Origin: Neopusillimonas maritima
GTDB lineage: Bacteria; Pseudomonadota; Gammaproteobacteria; Burkholderiales; Burkholderiaceae_B
Direction: 5' to 3' (one strand)
Assembly: GCF_040930455.2 (NCBI RefSeq)
Contig: NZ_CP170494.1
Length of the DNA: 64,000 nucleotides
Part shown: one piece after another, positions 32,437 through 41,146 of the stretch
Layout: each line of letters opens with the position of its first letter
Position numbering within the stretch: position 1 is the stretch's first letter
Program-made: the position numbers and the translations under genes
Notes under the pieces: generated by a model
Told to the model about the DNA's origin: nothing
Database searches by the model: none
Seen by the model: the letters and a program-made list of their open reading frames with translations, nothing else

Positions 32437-33756
32437 ATGTCGTCGAATTCTGCATCAACGTCCGCCGAACAACTGGCCATTGATGGTGGCCAACCAGTTA
32501 GAACAGCACCATTACCCTGGGAGTTTCCAGGCGCAGGATGGATGAATGAAGAAGAGCGCGAATTGGTTATGCGGGTGGTCGATGCACACAGCCCATTCCG
32601 CTTTTACGGGCCGCAGGCCCAGCATATGGTCGACGTTTTCGAGAAAGAGTGGTGCGAGAAATATGGGCACAAGCATGCTTTAGGCGTGTCCTCCGGCACG
32701 GCTGGCTTAAGCATTGCCATGTCGGCACTGGGGTTGGGTCCCGGCGACGAGGTACTGGTGCCCGGATATTTATGGGTCAGTTGCGTATCTGCCGTTGTGC
32801 GCTCGGGTGCTATTCCCCGCCTGGTGGATGTCGACAAAACATTTTGCCTGGACCCGAACGATTTGCGAGAAAAGATCGGGCCGCAAACGCGGGCGGTATT
32901 ATGCGTTCACATGAGCGGGGCCCCAGGGCGGATCGACGAAATTGCGGCTCTATGTCGGGAAAATCGTCTGGCCCTTATTGAAGACTGTGCACAGGCTTCG
33001 GGAGCCAGCTTTAAAGGGCAGGCCGTTGGCACGTTTGGTGATATCGGTGTGTTCAGTTTTCAGTTAAACAAGAACATGACATCCGGTGAGGGCGGCATGG
33101 TTGTCACGCAGAGCGATGCGTTGTTCAAACGAATCGTTGCGTTGCACGACTTGGGTTATCCGCGTACTCCGGCAGGGCGGCTTGACACCTCCGACCCGAA
33201 CACCCAGCTTTGGGGCGTTGGCGCGCGCATGCCGGAATTAACGGGGGCTATGGCGCTGGCGCAAATGCGCAAGCTGGAAAAAATTACGGGCGCGATGCGA
33301 GGGGCGAAATGGCGTATCCGCGAAGCGCTCGAGGGCACACCGGGCCTTGAGTTTCGTCATGTGCCCGATCCTGCCGGAGACTCCGGGCCTTTCATGCTGA
33401 TGCTATTACCCACGGAAGATCATGCGCAACGCTTTGTCGATGCCCTGAAAGCCGAGGGTATTAGGGGGCCGGACGGCAGCTTGGCTTGCTTGACGATGCG
33501 TGATTGGGGCCTGCACTGGTATTCCAATATTCCAAGCCTGGTGAATAAGCGTTCGAACAGCGCCGATGGCTTTCCATGGTCGCATCCGCTGAATTCATTT
33601 GCAGAGCAGTACAGTTATGAACATGGCGCTTTGCCTGAGTGCGACGCGATGCATGCGCGCGGGGCATTGCTCACCATCGCCTCTGTTCTGAAAGATAACG
33701 ATATCAACGACATTATTACAGCCATTAAGAAAGTATCTCGCGCGGTCTTAAGCTGA
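32437..33756 (+). CDS. DegT/DnrJ/EryC1/StrS-family aminotransferase
   Basis: A 439-residue PLP enzyme of the sugar/cyclitol aminotransferase family. It shows VSSGTAGLSIAMSALGLGPGDEVLVPGY (cofactor phosphate binding), the EDCAQASGA aspartate region, and the PLP lysine in FSFQLNKNMTSGEGG. A GGAG lies 9 bases before the ATG. Members transfer an amino group to keto-sugars or scyllo-inosose-like keto-cyclitols. With the following sugar porter and GMC oxidoreductase it could act on a keto-polyol (inference). Confidence 0.88.
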   Translation: MSSNSASTSAEQLAIDGGQPVRTAPLPWEFPGAGWMNEEERELVMRVVDAHSPFRFYGPQAQHMVDVFEKEWCEKYGHKHALGVSSGTAGLSIAMSALGLGPGDEVLVPGYLWVSCVSAVVRSGAIPRLVDVDKTFCLDPNDLREKIGPQTRAVLCVHMSGAPGRIDEIAALCRENRLALIEDCAQASGASFKGQAVGTFGDIGVFSFQLNKNMTSGEGGMVVTQSDALFKRIVALHDLGYPRTPAGRLDTSDPNTQLWGVGARMPELTGAMALAQMRKLEKITGAMRGAKWRIREALEGTPGLEFRHVPDPAGDSGPFMLMLLPTEDHAQRFVDALKAEGIRGPDGSLACLTMRDWGLHWYSNIPSLVNKRSNSADGFPWSHPLNSFAEQYSYEHGALPECDAMHARGALLTIASVLKDNDINDIITAIKKVSRAVLS

Positions 33757-33803
33757 ATCGATCGCCTGTAAAACAACCAATCAAAAAACTCAGGGGGAGT
33801 CAG

Positions 33804-35495
33804 GTGATTTATTTTGTTGCGTTGGTAGCGGGTCTTGCCGGCATTCTGTTTGGTTTCGATGAAGGGGTGATTGCCGGCGCGTTGTCGTCTTTGCGCGCCG
33901 AGTTTCAGATAACCTCGTTGGAAGAGGGCATGATGACGGCCGCCGTGCCGTTCGGCGCGTTGTTCGGTGCCTTATTGGCCGGGTCGTTGGCCGAGCGTTT
34001 CGGTCGTCGTCAAACCTTATTGTTTGCGTCTGTTTTGTTCGTGATCGGTGCGTTGTGCGCCGGCCTGGCGCCGGGGGTGTGGGTGCTGACCGGATGCCGG
34101 TTAGTGCTGGGCCTGGCGGTGGGGGTGGCCGCCATGGTGGCGCCTTTATATATCTCTGAAAGCGCGCCCAGTAAGCAGCGCGGTATGTTGGTTTCGGTTT
34201 ATCAGCTTGCCATTACCATTGGTATTCTTTCGGCCTATCTGGTGAATTTCGCCTTCGACGATAAGTGGCGCACTATGTTTATGCTGGGCGCTTTGCCGGG
34301 TATTGCCCTGTTCCTTGGCATGGCGGTTTTGAAAGATACGCCGCGCTGGTACATTTTGAAAGGGCGTACCGAAGACGCACGACGTGCCCTGCAACGGGTC
34401 CGTGGCACGTCTGTAAGTCAGCATGAAATTGAATCAGAGCTTGGGCATATCAAAGCGGCCATGGACACGGGCGGTTCGGGTCGTTGGGCCGATTTGCTGG
34501 CACCTGTCGTCTGGCCGGCGTTTATTGTGGGTATCGGGCTCTTTTTCCTGCAACAGCTAAGTGGCATTAACGCCGTTATTTACTATGCGCCTACGGTCTT
34601 TCAAGAGGCCGGTTTTGATTCCGGCTCCACCCAGCTCATGGCTACGATTGGCGTCGGGGTGGTTAATGTACTCATGACGTTGGTTGGTATGTATCTTATC
34701 GACCGCATCGGGCGTCGTCGCCTCTTGTTTTTGGGGTTCGTGGGTACCGCGTTGGGTTTGGGCATGATTGCCGTAGGCGCGGCAACCGGGATACAGTCGC
34801 TCGATATTCTTGCCGTCATCGGTATGGCGCTTTATATAGCGGCTTTTGCCGCCAGTATCGGTCCTTTGCCGTGGGTCATGATGGCTGAAATTTTTCCGTC
34901 TCATGTGCGTGGCATGGCGATGGGCGTGACCTCACTTACCAATTGGGGTTTCAATTTTCTGGTGGTGTTTTCGTTTCCGGTTCTGGTCTCGGCGCTTGGG
35001 CTGGGCGGGGTGTTCGGCATTTACGCGTTGGTCTGTGTTGCAGGCGTGATCTTTACCTATTTGCGTATTCCTGAAACCAGCGGTGTTTCGCTCGAAGACA
35101 TCGAAAAACATTTGTTGTCGGGCCGTCCGTTTCATATGTTGGGCCAATTTGCGCCGCCACCTATGTACACCGATGCTCCGGACATTACCCAGGATCAGGC
35201 GCATGAAATGCTGACGCAGCTTGTCGAGCTTAGTCCGTATCGTGCCTATTTACGCCCTTTAATTAACAGAATTAGCGAAGTAGGTTATGACAATCACCAG
35301 GTTCGCACGGCGCTGCGCATTGTTCATGCACGGGTAAGCCGGCAGTCGAGACAAACGCTGACGCAGCACGATATGGGGTCCGAACGCGAGACTTTCGTGG
35401 CGTTTTTTGAGCATATCCGGTTTGCCTCGCCGTCGTTTCTGGAATGGGTTGGAGAGCCGCAAGTGGACAACAAAGGAGATTCGCGTGGAGCGTGA
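33804..35495 (+). CDS. MFS sugar porter with a C-terminal extension
   Basis: A 563-residue transporter. The first about 450 residues are a typical sugar porter (LAERFGRRQTLLF, PLYISESAPSKQRGMLVS, DRIGRRRLLFLG, RIPETSGVSLEDIEKHLL). About 110 extra residues follow, probably cytosolic and helical (ITQDQAHEMLTQLVELSPYRAYLRPLINR...). This tail is not normal for the family. It uses GTG at 33804 after GGGGGAG. The end overlaps the GMC gene by 11 bases, so they are coupled. The tail may couple the porter to the oxidoreductase (speculative). Confidence 0.88.
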   Translation: MIYFVALVAGLAGILFGFDEGVIAGALSSLRAEFQITSLEEGMMTAAVPFGALFGALLAGSLAERFGRRQTLLFASVLFVIGALCAGLAPGVWVLTGCRLVLGLAVGVAAMVAPLYISESAPSKQRGMLVSVYQLAITIGILSAYLVNFAFDDKWRTMFMLGALPGIALFLGMAVLKDTPRWYILKGRTEDARRALQRVRGTSVSQHEIESELGHIKAAMDTGGSGRWADLLAPVVWPAFIVGIGLFFLQQLSGINAVIYYAPTVFQEAGFDSGSTQLMATIGVGVVNVLMTLVGMYLIDRIGRRRLLFLGFVGTALGLGMIAVGAATGIQSLDILAVIGMALYIAAFAASIGPLPWVMMAEIFPSHVRGMAMGVTSLTNWGFNFLVVFSFPVLVSALGLGGVFGIYALVCVAGVIFTYLRIPETSGVSLEDIEKHLLSGRPFHMLGQFAPPPMYTDAPDITQDQAHEMLTQLVELSPYRAYLRPLINRISEVGYDNHQVRTALRIVHARVSRQSRQTLTQHDMGSERETFVAFFEHIRFASPSFLEWVGEPQVDNKGDSRGA

Positions 35496-37128
35496 CTATG
35501 ATTGCGATGTGTGTATTGTAGGAACAGGCGCAGGGGGCGGCATTCTTGCTCATCAGTTGGCCAAGGCCGGTGTGAATGTCTGGTCGCTTGAACAAGGTCC
35601 ACGTCTTCAAGACGATTTCTTTAAAACGGTTATGCCACCGGGTCCGGGCTCCACTTTCGGTATAGGTCGGAACACTGTTTGGCCCAGCGATCCGCACGAC
35701 AGCCTGTTTGTTCATCCCTTGTTTGCCGACGGTCAACACGGCTCAACAGCGCGACCCGAGGGGGGCTTTCAGCATTTTCAGGTTTTGGCGGTTAATGGGC
35801 TGCAAAACTTGTGGAATGGGGTCAGCGTGCGGTTCGCCCGTGAAGATTTCAAGTATTGGCCAATTGAAGGCCAATCGCTGGATTCACATTACAGTGCGAT
35901 CGAAAAACTCATTACAGTCTGTGGCACACGTGAAGGTCTTGATGCGCTTCCGGATGGCGAATTCATTGAGCCCAAGCCTTTGCGTCCGGCCGATCACATG
36001 ATTGTTGATGCGGTACAAAAGCTGAAAGATGGCTATTCTTATGCGATTCCCAATCGTAAAGCCATTAATACGCGTCAGGGGATGGCCACGTCTTGTGTAT
36101 CCACCGGTATTTGTACCTCGGGCTGCCCGGTGGGTTCGGTATACAAGTTTACGGCACGGTTATTGCCTGAAATTACCACGCTGGCAAACTACCGTTTGGT
36201 TTCCAATGCAAAGGTGTTGCGTGTGTTGCGCAGTGCGCAGCGCAATGATCAAGTTGATGAAGTAGAGTACCTCGACACGCAAACGCAGGAAAAGCGTCGG
36301 GTTCGGGCACGTGTGGTTGTGTTGGCAACGGGGGCCGTCGAAACGCCCCGCATTTTGTTCAACTCGGCAGATGCAACCGACCCCCAGGGTTTGGGGAATG
36401 CCGGCGATATGCTGGGTCGCGGCTTGCAGGATAATCCTAAGGTGGTGTTGTCCACTTCATTGCGTCGGCTGTGGGGCAAGCAGCGCGATTACGACATTGG
36501 TTACGGCGATTTGCTGATCTTAATGTCGCGCGGCAAGTTGGCCGATGGCGCCGAATTTCCGTTTATTGGTCACGCCATTCACGGTATTCCCGATGTCCCT
36601 CACTATCTGGGTCAAATGAAATGGATGCCGCCACGCATCAAGGAACGGATGGCAAAGTACCTGTTTTACAGTTACGTCACGCTCGGGCTCTTTTGCGCCG
36701 GCGAGCGCAAACTCGACAATAAAGTTCGGCTCGCCGACACCACGGATCGTTACGGGGTGAGGCAGGTGGCGGTTGATTTCACGATGCCGGAATCGGTTCA
36801 TGAGCAAATGGATGTCATGATGGCATGGGGCCGGAAAATTCTGAAGTCGGCTTCTTCCACACTGATTTATGAAACCCGCGACAACAGTGGCACCGGCATT
36901 CATTATGCGGGTACCACCGCCATGTCGGCCGATCCGTCCGAAGGTGTGGTTGACAGCCATCTGCGCGTGCATGGTTTCGATAACCTGTACGTGTGTGATG
37001 GCGGCGTCGTTCCACATTTGCCGGATAAACACCTCACGCTGACCATTATGGCGCTTTCACACCGTCTGGCGCAGCGCTTGTCGATTCAGTTTCAGTCGCT
37101 TGAAGTGCAAACGGGGCAAACCGCCTGA
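35485..37128 (+). CDS. GMC-family FAD oxidoreductase
   Basis: A 547-residue flavoprotein that should oxidise an alcohol group of a sugar or polyol. The FAD-binding GxGxxG is at the start (CIVGTGAGGGILAHQLAKAG). The C-terminal GMC block contains the catalytic His region (NSGTGIHYAGTTAMS) and VVDSHLRVHGFDNLYVCDGG...PDKHLTLTIMALSHR. A Cys-rich CTSGCPVGSVYK in the middle resembles gluconate/fructose dehydrogenase-like members. The GTG start at 35485 has AAAGGAGAT upstream. No signal peptide is present, so it is cytosolic or membrane-associated. Confidence 0.88.
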   Translation: MERDYDCDVCIVGTGAGGGILAHQLAKAGVNVWSLEQGPRLQDDFFKTVMPPGPGSTFGIGRNTVWPSDPHDSLFVHPLFADGQHGSTARPEGGFQHFQVLAVNGLQNLWNGVSVRFAREDFKYWPIEGQSLDSHYSAIEKLITVCGTREGLDALPDGEFIEPKPLRPADHMIVDAVQKLKDGYSYAIPNRKAINTRQGMATSCVSTGICTSGCPVGSVYKFTARLLPEITTLANYRLVSNAKVLRVLRSAQRNDQVDEVEYLDTQTQEKRRVRARVVVLATGAVETPRILFNSADATDPQGLGNAGDMLGRGLQDNPKVVLSTSLRRLWGKQRDYDIGYGDLLILMSRGKLADGAEFPFIGHAIHGIPDVPHYLGQMKWMPPRIKERMAKYLFYSYVTLGLFCAGERKLDNKVRLADTTDRYGVRQVAVDFTMPESVHEQMDVMMAWGRKILKSASSTLIYETRDNSGTGIHYAGTTAMSADPSEGVVDSHLRVHGFDNLYVCDGGVVPHLPDKHLTLTIMALSHRLAQRLSIQFQSLEVQTGQTA

Positions 37129-37138
37129 GGGGCGTTTA

Positions 37139-38680
37139 ATGAAAAACAGCCCTGATTCGTTTCCGATTTCGCCGCATATTGCGGCTTCGCTTGAGCGCGC
37201 CGAAGCAGACCCTGTTATTGACGAAACGACAGGTCTGCAACAGGCGCAACTACTTCGACTTCAGTTGCTGAAAGCACAGTATGCGCATTTGCGGCGAGCG
37301 AATCAGGCGTTGTTAATTGTGATTGCCGGTATTGACGGGGTCGGTAAAGGCCGCTGCATTAATCTGTTGAATGAGTGGATGGACGCGCGTTATGTTCACA
37401 CCCTGGCTTTTGGTGAACCTGAAGCGCCGGCATCATTAATGCCACCATTGTGGCGCTATTGGCAACATATGCCTGCAAAAGGCACTACCGGAATTGTGTT
37501 CGGCTCGTGGTATCGGCCGTTATTTGAGTTATTGAAGAAAAAACGACCCGATTGGAAACAGGTGGAGGCGGTGACGCACGCCATTCGTGATTTCGAAACG
37601 ACCTTAAGTCGCAACGGGGTACAGGTTGTTAAGCTTTGGTTTCACATGTCGAAACAGGCCCAGCAGGCGCACATAGACGGGTTACTGGCTAATCCGGAGA
37701 CCGCCTGGCAGGTAGAGTCGCTTGATTTCAAGGTACGTAAAAAATTCGATCGTGCGCGCCGTGCTGGGGCCGTGGCAATGAGCTTAACGCATGAACCGCG
37801 TATTCCTTGGCAAATCGTTCCTTCAGCACATGATTTGTATCGGGTCATCAGCACCGCGCAAGCAGTACTTAAAGGCTTACGTAAACGCCCGTCTTCGACC
37901 TGGCGTCCGGTTTATCCGTTCTGTTCAGAGCCGCCCGTGTCATTGTCTTGTATATCGCCCGTTTCGCTCGACGGAATTGATTTTTCAGTCAAACTCAAAA
38001 AAGCCGACTATCAAAATCAGTTGCCCGTTTTGCAAGGCCGGCTGGCTCGTATGTTGCGCGATACGAGATTCAAAAATCGCTCGTTGGTGCTGGTGTTTGA
38101 AGGTCAGGATGCCGCTGGTAAAGGGGGTGCGATTCGCCGAATAACGGCGGCATTGGATGCTCGCCAGTACCGGGCCATTCCCATTTCAGCGCCTACCGAC
38201 GAAGAGCGGGCTCGCCCTTATTTATGGCGTTTTTGGCGGCGGTTGCCCAAGCCTGGGCGAATCGCCATTTTCGATCGTTCGTGGTACGGGCGCGTCCTGG
38301 TTGAACGGGTGGAGTCGTTTATAGAGCCGTTGCAGTGGGAGCATGCATACGACGAAATCAATCAGTTCGAACAGCAAATGATTGACAATGGTGCCATTGT
38401 GATCAAGTTCTGGCTGGCCATTACCAAAGAGGAACAACTGGAACGCTTTCACGCGCGCCGCAAATCACCTTTTAAGTCTTTCAAAATAACGCCTGAGGAT
38501 TGGCGTAATCGGCGAAAATGGGATGCATATTGGGTAGCAACGAATGACATGCTGGGCCGTACCCACACCTCTCTTGGCCCTTGGCATCTCGTGTCGGCCA
38601 ACGATAAACACCACGCGCGGATTACGGTGCTTGAAACCGTATTGGCCCGTTTGGAGACCGAGTTTCGGGGGGCAGGTTAA
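37139..38680 (+). CDS. pap: Polyphosphate:AMP phosphotransferase (two-domain PPK2)
   Basis: A 513-residue protein with two PPK2 domains in tandem, the class that phosphorylates AMP to ADP with polyphosphate. Domain 1 has a degenerate Walker region (IAGIDGVGKGRCINLLNEW), and domain 2 a canonical one (VFEGQDAAGKGGAIRRI) with the lid-forming FDRSWYGRVLVERVE and KFWLAITKEEQLERF. The ATG at 37139 follows GAGGGGCG. It lies 10 bases after the GMC gene but is probably a housekeeping gene. Confidence 0.93.
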   Translation: MKNSPDSFPISPHIAASLERAEADPVIDETTGLQQAQLLRLQLLKAQYAHLRRANQALLIVIAGIDGVGKGRCINLLNEWMDARYVHTLAFGEPEAPASLMPPLWRYWQHMPAKGTTGIVFGSWYRPLFELLKKKRPDWKQVEAVTHAIRDFETTLSRNGVQVVKLWFHMSKQAQQAHIDGLLANPETAWQVESLDFKVRKKFDRARRAGAVAMSLTHEPRIPWQIVPSAHDLYRVISTAQAVLKGLRKRPSSTWRPVYPFCSEPPVSLSCISPVSLDGIDFSVKLKKADYQNQLPVLQGRLARMLRDTRFKNRSLVLVFEGQDAAGKGGAIRRITAALDARQYRAIPISAPTDEERARPYLWRFWRRLPKPGRIAIFDRSWYGRVLVERVESFIEPLQWEHAYDEINQFEQQMIDNGAIVIKFWLAITKEEQLERFHARRKSPFKSFKITPEDWRNRRKWDAYWVATNDMLGRTHTSLGPWHLVSANDKHHARITVLETVLARLETEFRGAG

Positions 38681-38681
38681 T

Positions 38682-38774
38682 ATGGCGTCCTTTGGCTACA
38701 TTAAGTTTGGGCAAAGTGTGATTGCCAAGACTTGGCCTGATGGGGTTTTAAGCTGGGTAAAGGTTTTAGAATGA
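38682..38774 (+). CDS. Possible 30-residue leader peptide before the channel gene
   Basis: An ATG one base after the pap stop encodes 30 residues (MASFGYIKFGQSVIAKTWPD...). It ends with a TGA overlapping the channel ATG (ATGA). A GGGGGGCAGG stretch lies upstream. The coupling suggests that translation of this short frame drives entry into the channel gene, which lacks its own clear ribosome-binding site. Confidence 0.35.
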   Translation: MASFGYIKFGQSVIAKTWPDGVLSWVKVLE

Positions 38775-39835
38775 GTGTTGCAAAATTCGGCCGGTATATT
38801 TTTTTTGCGTTGTTGTTCTGTGTTGTGCTGCAGCCGGCTTGGGCTGATATTCCACCGCCCAGCCCCGACAAGCCAACATTGGTGAATGTTGACCTGAAGC
38901 TTGAGGATATCAACGATATTAAGTTGGGTTCCGGCACCTTCGACTTAACCGCGCAGTTCGGTATGCGCTGGCATGATCCCCGTCTGGAGTTTGAACCGGA
39001 GCCCGGCAGACCGGGGCCGCGCATCTGGATGGGCGCGCGCGCGGAACAGCAGTTACAACAAATCTGGCATCCGATTATCGACGTTAACGGTGAAAAGGGG
39101 TTGTCGGTTGCACGTGTCTATTCGCTTAGTATCTGGCCCGATGGCCATGTGGAGTTGCGTGAGAAATTCTCGGCGACGCCGCGTTTCGATGGCGAGCTAA
39201 CGTGGTTTCCGTTTGGCCATTTAACATTAAGCCTTACTTTAACCAGCGCGGCAATGGACCGTCGGCAAATCGAATTTGAATTGGGTGAGCTGACCCCCAA
39301 AGAGGATCTTGCTGCCGTTGATCGGGTTATTCACGGTAACTGGGTTCCCGAAGATGTGAGTTGGAACGTTAGTGAGCGTACTCGCATGGTGCATTCCAGT
39401 AATTTGTATCCACAAATCGACATTGATATTCGGGTGGAGCATGATTTTCTTGACGGTGTTCACAAGGTTTTACTCCCTTTAATTGTTATTGCGTTGGCAT
39501 CGTGGGGCCTGTTATGGCTCAATCCCACCGTTCAGCCTGCTTTTTCTTCACCAAGAATAGGGGGAACAACAACCCTGATACTGACTACCATTGCCTTGAA
39601 GTTTGTTTTGGGGCGCGAGTTGCCGGTGGTGCATTACTTAACGCTGGCCGACGTGTTGTTTAACGTCACCATTATTATGCTAACGATCAGTCTGTTAACG
39701 TCATGCCTGGTTGCCGCCGTATTTACCGAAAGGGGGGCCGATTCGGCCCGTTCCCTGAATCGCGTAATAGGGCGGTTGTACCCCCTTATTTATGTCGTGT
39801 TGCTGGTTGTGTCGATCCCTTTATTTATTGAATGA
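38771..39835 (+). CDS. Pentameric ligand-gated ion channel homologue
   Basis: A 354-residue protein with the architecture of prokaryotic Cys-loop-receptor relatives such as GLIC and ELIC: signal peptide (residues 1-25, ending QPAWA), a beta-rich extracellular domain (about 26-235) with WHDPRL, WHPIIDVN and the Pro-loop equivalent FPFG, then four membrane helices (about 235-354). In the animal and GLIC proteins the Pro loop reads FPFD/YPFD; here the Asp is Gly. No cysteine pair is present, as expected for bacterial members. It would form a homopentameric channel in the inner membrane with the sensor in the periplasm. The ligand is unknown. Confidence 0.8.
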   Translation: MSVAKFGRYIFFALLFCVVLQPAWADIPPPSPDKPTLVNVDLKLEDINDIKLGSGTFDLTAQFGMRWHDPRLEFEPEPGRPGPRIWMGARAEQQLQQIWHPIIDVNGEKGLSVARVYSLSIWPDGHVELREKFSATPRFDGELTWFPFGHLTLSLTLTSAAMDRRQIEFELGELTPKEDLAAVDRVIHGNWVPEDVSWNVSERTRMVHSSNLYPQIDIDIRVEHDFLDGVHKVLLPLIVIALASWGLLWLNPTVQPAFSSPRIGGTTTLILTTIALKFVLGRELPVVHYLTLADVLFNVTIIMLTISLLTSCLVAAVFTERGADSARSLNRVIGRLYPLIYVVLLVVSIPLFIE

Positions 39836-40749
39836 TGCCGGTTAACTCTGCAAAGCGGTTTTGGGCAGGTTATTGTCTGGCGATTCTTGGCGCCATCTTC
39901 TTTTCGGCCAAGGGTGTCGTCGTCAAAATGACCTATCTTTACGAAGGGGTTGATGCCGTTACGATTATCGGCTTCAGAATGCTTCTTTCTGGGCCTATCT
40001 TTCTTGCGGTTGCCGCGTACCAGGCGAGCAAGGCGCATAAAGGATTAATACCGCGCCTTACCGTGCGTCAGCGCTGGCAAATTGTGCTGCTTGGCTTCAT
40101 CGGTTATTACTTATCCAGTTTTCTCGCATTCCTGGGCCTGCAGACGATTTCGGCCGGTTTGGAGCGAGTGGTGTTGTACCTTTCGCCAACTTTCGTCCTG
40201 CTTATCACTGCGTTGTACTTCAAGCGCCCGATTGCGCCACGCCAGTGGTTGGCGCTGGCCTTGTCATACGCAGGCGTTGTTTTTGTGTTCTTGCACGACT
40301 TATCGTTTGCCGGGCCGGCCGTGATTGTCGGCGCCGGGTTTGTGCTGGCGTCGGCCCTCTGTTACTCGGTATATTTGATTGGCTCGGCCGAAATTATCAA
40401 AGTGGTTGGGGCGACACGCCTGGTTGCCTATGCAATGTCAGTATCGGCTGCCTTTACGATTGCGCAGTTTTTCTGGGTCCATTCGTGGGCGGGCCTGCAA
40501 CAGCCCTGGCCGGTTTATCAGTTATCGTTGATTCATGCCACGTTGAATACGGTCGCGCCCACATTCATGATTATGTGGGCGGTGGCCCGCATTGGTGCAC
40601 CGTTAACGTCGCAGCTTGGCCTGATCGGCCCCGTTTCGGTATTGTTTTTGGCCGCCTGGTTACTGGGTGAGCCCATTACCGTGCTGCAACTTATTGGTAC
40701 TGCCTTTGTGTTAACCGGTGTGATCGTACTGGGCCGGGGAAGGCGCTAG
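39832..40749 (+). CDS. EamA/DMT-family transporter
   Basis: A 305-residue protein with ten predicted helices in two EamA repeats. The second repeat begins near residue 155, and the conserved end motif LGEPITVLQLIGTAFVLTGVIVLG is present. Members export metabolites or amino acids. The start overlaps the channel stop (ATGATG), so the two are coupled. The substrate is unknown. Confidence 0.9.
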   Translation: MMPVNSAKRFWAGYCLAILGAIFFSAKGVVVKMTYLYEGVDAVTIIGFRMLLSGPIFLAVAAYQASKAHKGLIPRLTVRQRWQIVLLGFIGYYLSSFLAFLGLQTISAGLERVVLYLSPTFVLLITALYFKRPIAPRQWLALALSYAGVVFVFLHDLSFAGPAVIVGAGFVLASALCYSVYLIGSAEIIKVVGATRLVAYAMSVSAAFTIAQFFWVHSWAGLQQPWPVYQLSLIHATLNTVAPTFMIMWAVARIGAPLTSQLGLIGPVSVLFLAAWLLGEPITVLQLIGTAFVLTGVIVLGRGRR

Positions 40750-40761
40750 TTTGGCGCCTTG

Positions 40762-41139
40762 CTACGACCACCACGACAATGGGTTATGCGTTAAAGCGAC
40801 ACCAACAATATAGAAAAAGATCAATACTGCCACGACTGCGGCAAGCGCGCGCGTTGTCGCGGTTTTGCCTTTCTTGATGGCGACCATGCCAACCGCAATG
40901 TAGAAAATAACACCAATGATCTTGGCCAGGATCCAGGTTTGGTGAAAGCCGATCATGAAGGCCAGGGCAAGGCCGCACAATAGAAGGATCGTATCAACCA
41001 CGTGCGGTGCAATGCGCACAAACCGGCCCTGCAGTCTGGGCGAGCGCATGACCGACCAGTATGCGCGCACAATAAAGAACACCAGGCTGATAACGGCTGC
41101 GGTAACGTGCAGATGCTTCAGGATCGTATAAGAGAGCAT
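40762..41139 (-). CDS. SirB2-family membrane protein
   Basis: A 125-residue protein with four hydrophobic helices and the SirB2 pattern: HLHVTAAVISLVFFIVRAYW at the start, RIAPHVVDTILLLCGLAL in the middle. The family was named for a regulator of invasion genes, but its function is not clear. It lies directly upstream of the ABC transporter gene on the same strand (7 bases). Confidence 0.85.
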   Translation of the reverse strand: MLSYTILKHLHVTAAVISLVFFIVRAYWSVMRSPRLQGRFVRIAPHVVDTILLLCGLALAFMIGFHQTWILAKIIGVIFYIAVGMVAIKKGKTATTRALAAVVAVLIFFYIVGVALTHNPLSWWS

Positions 41140-41146
41140 GGCAGTG

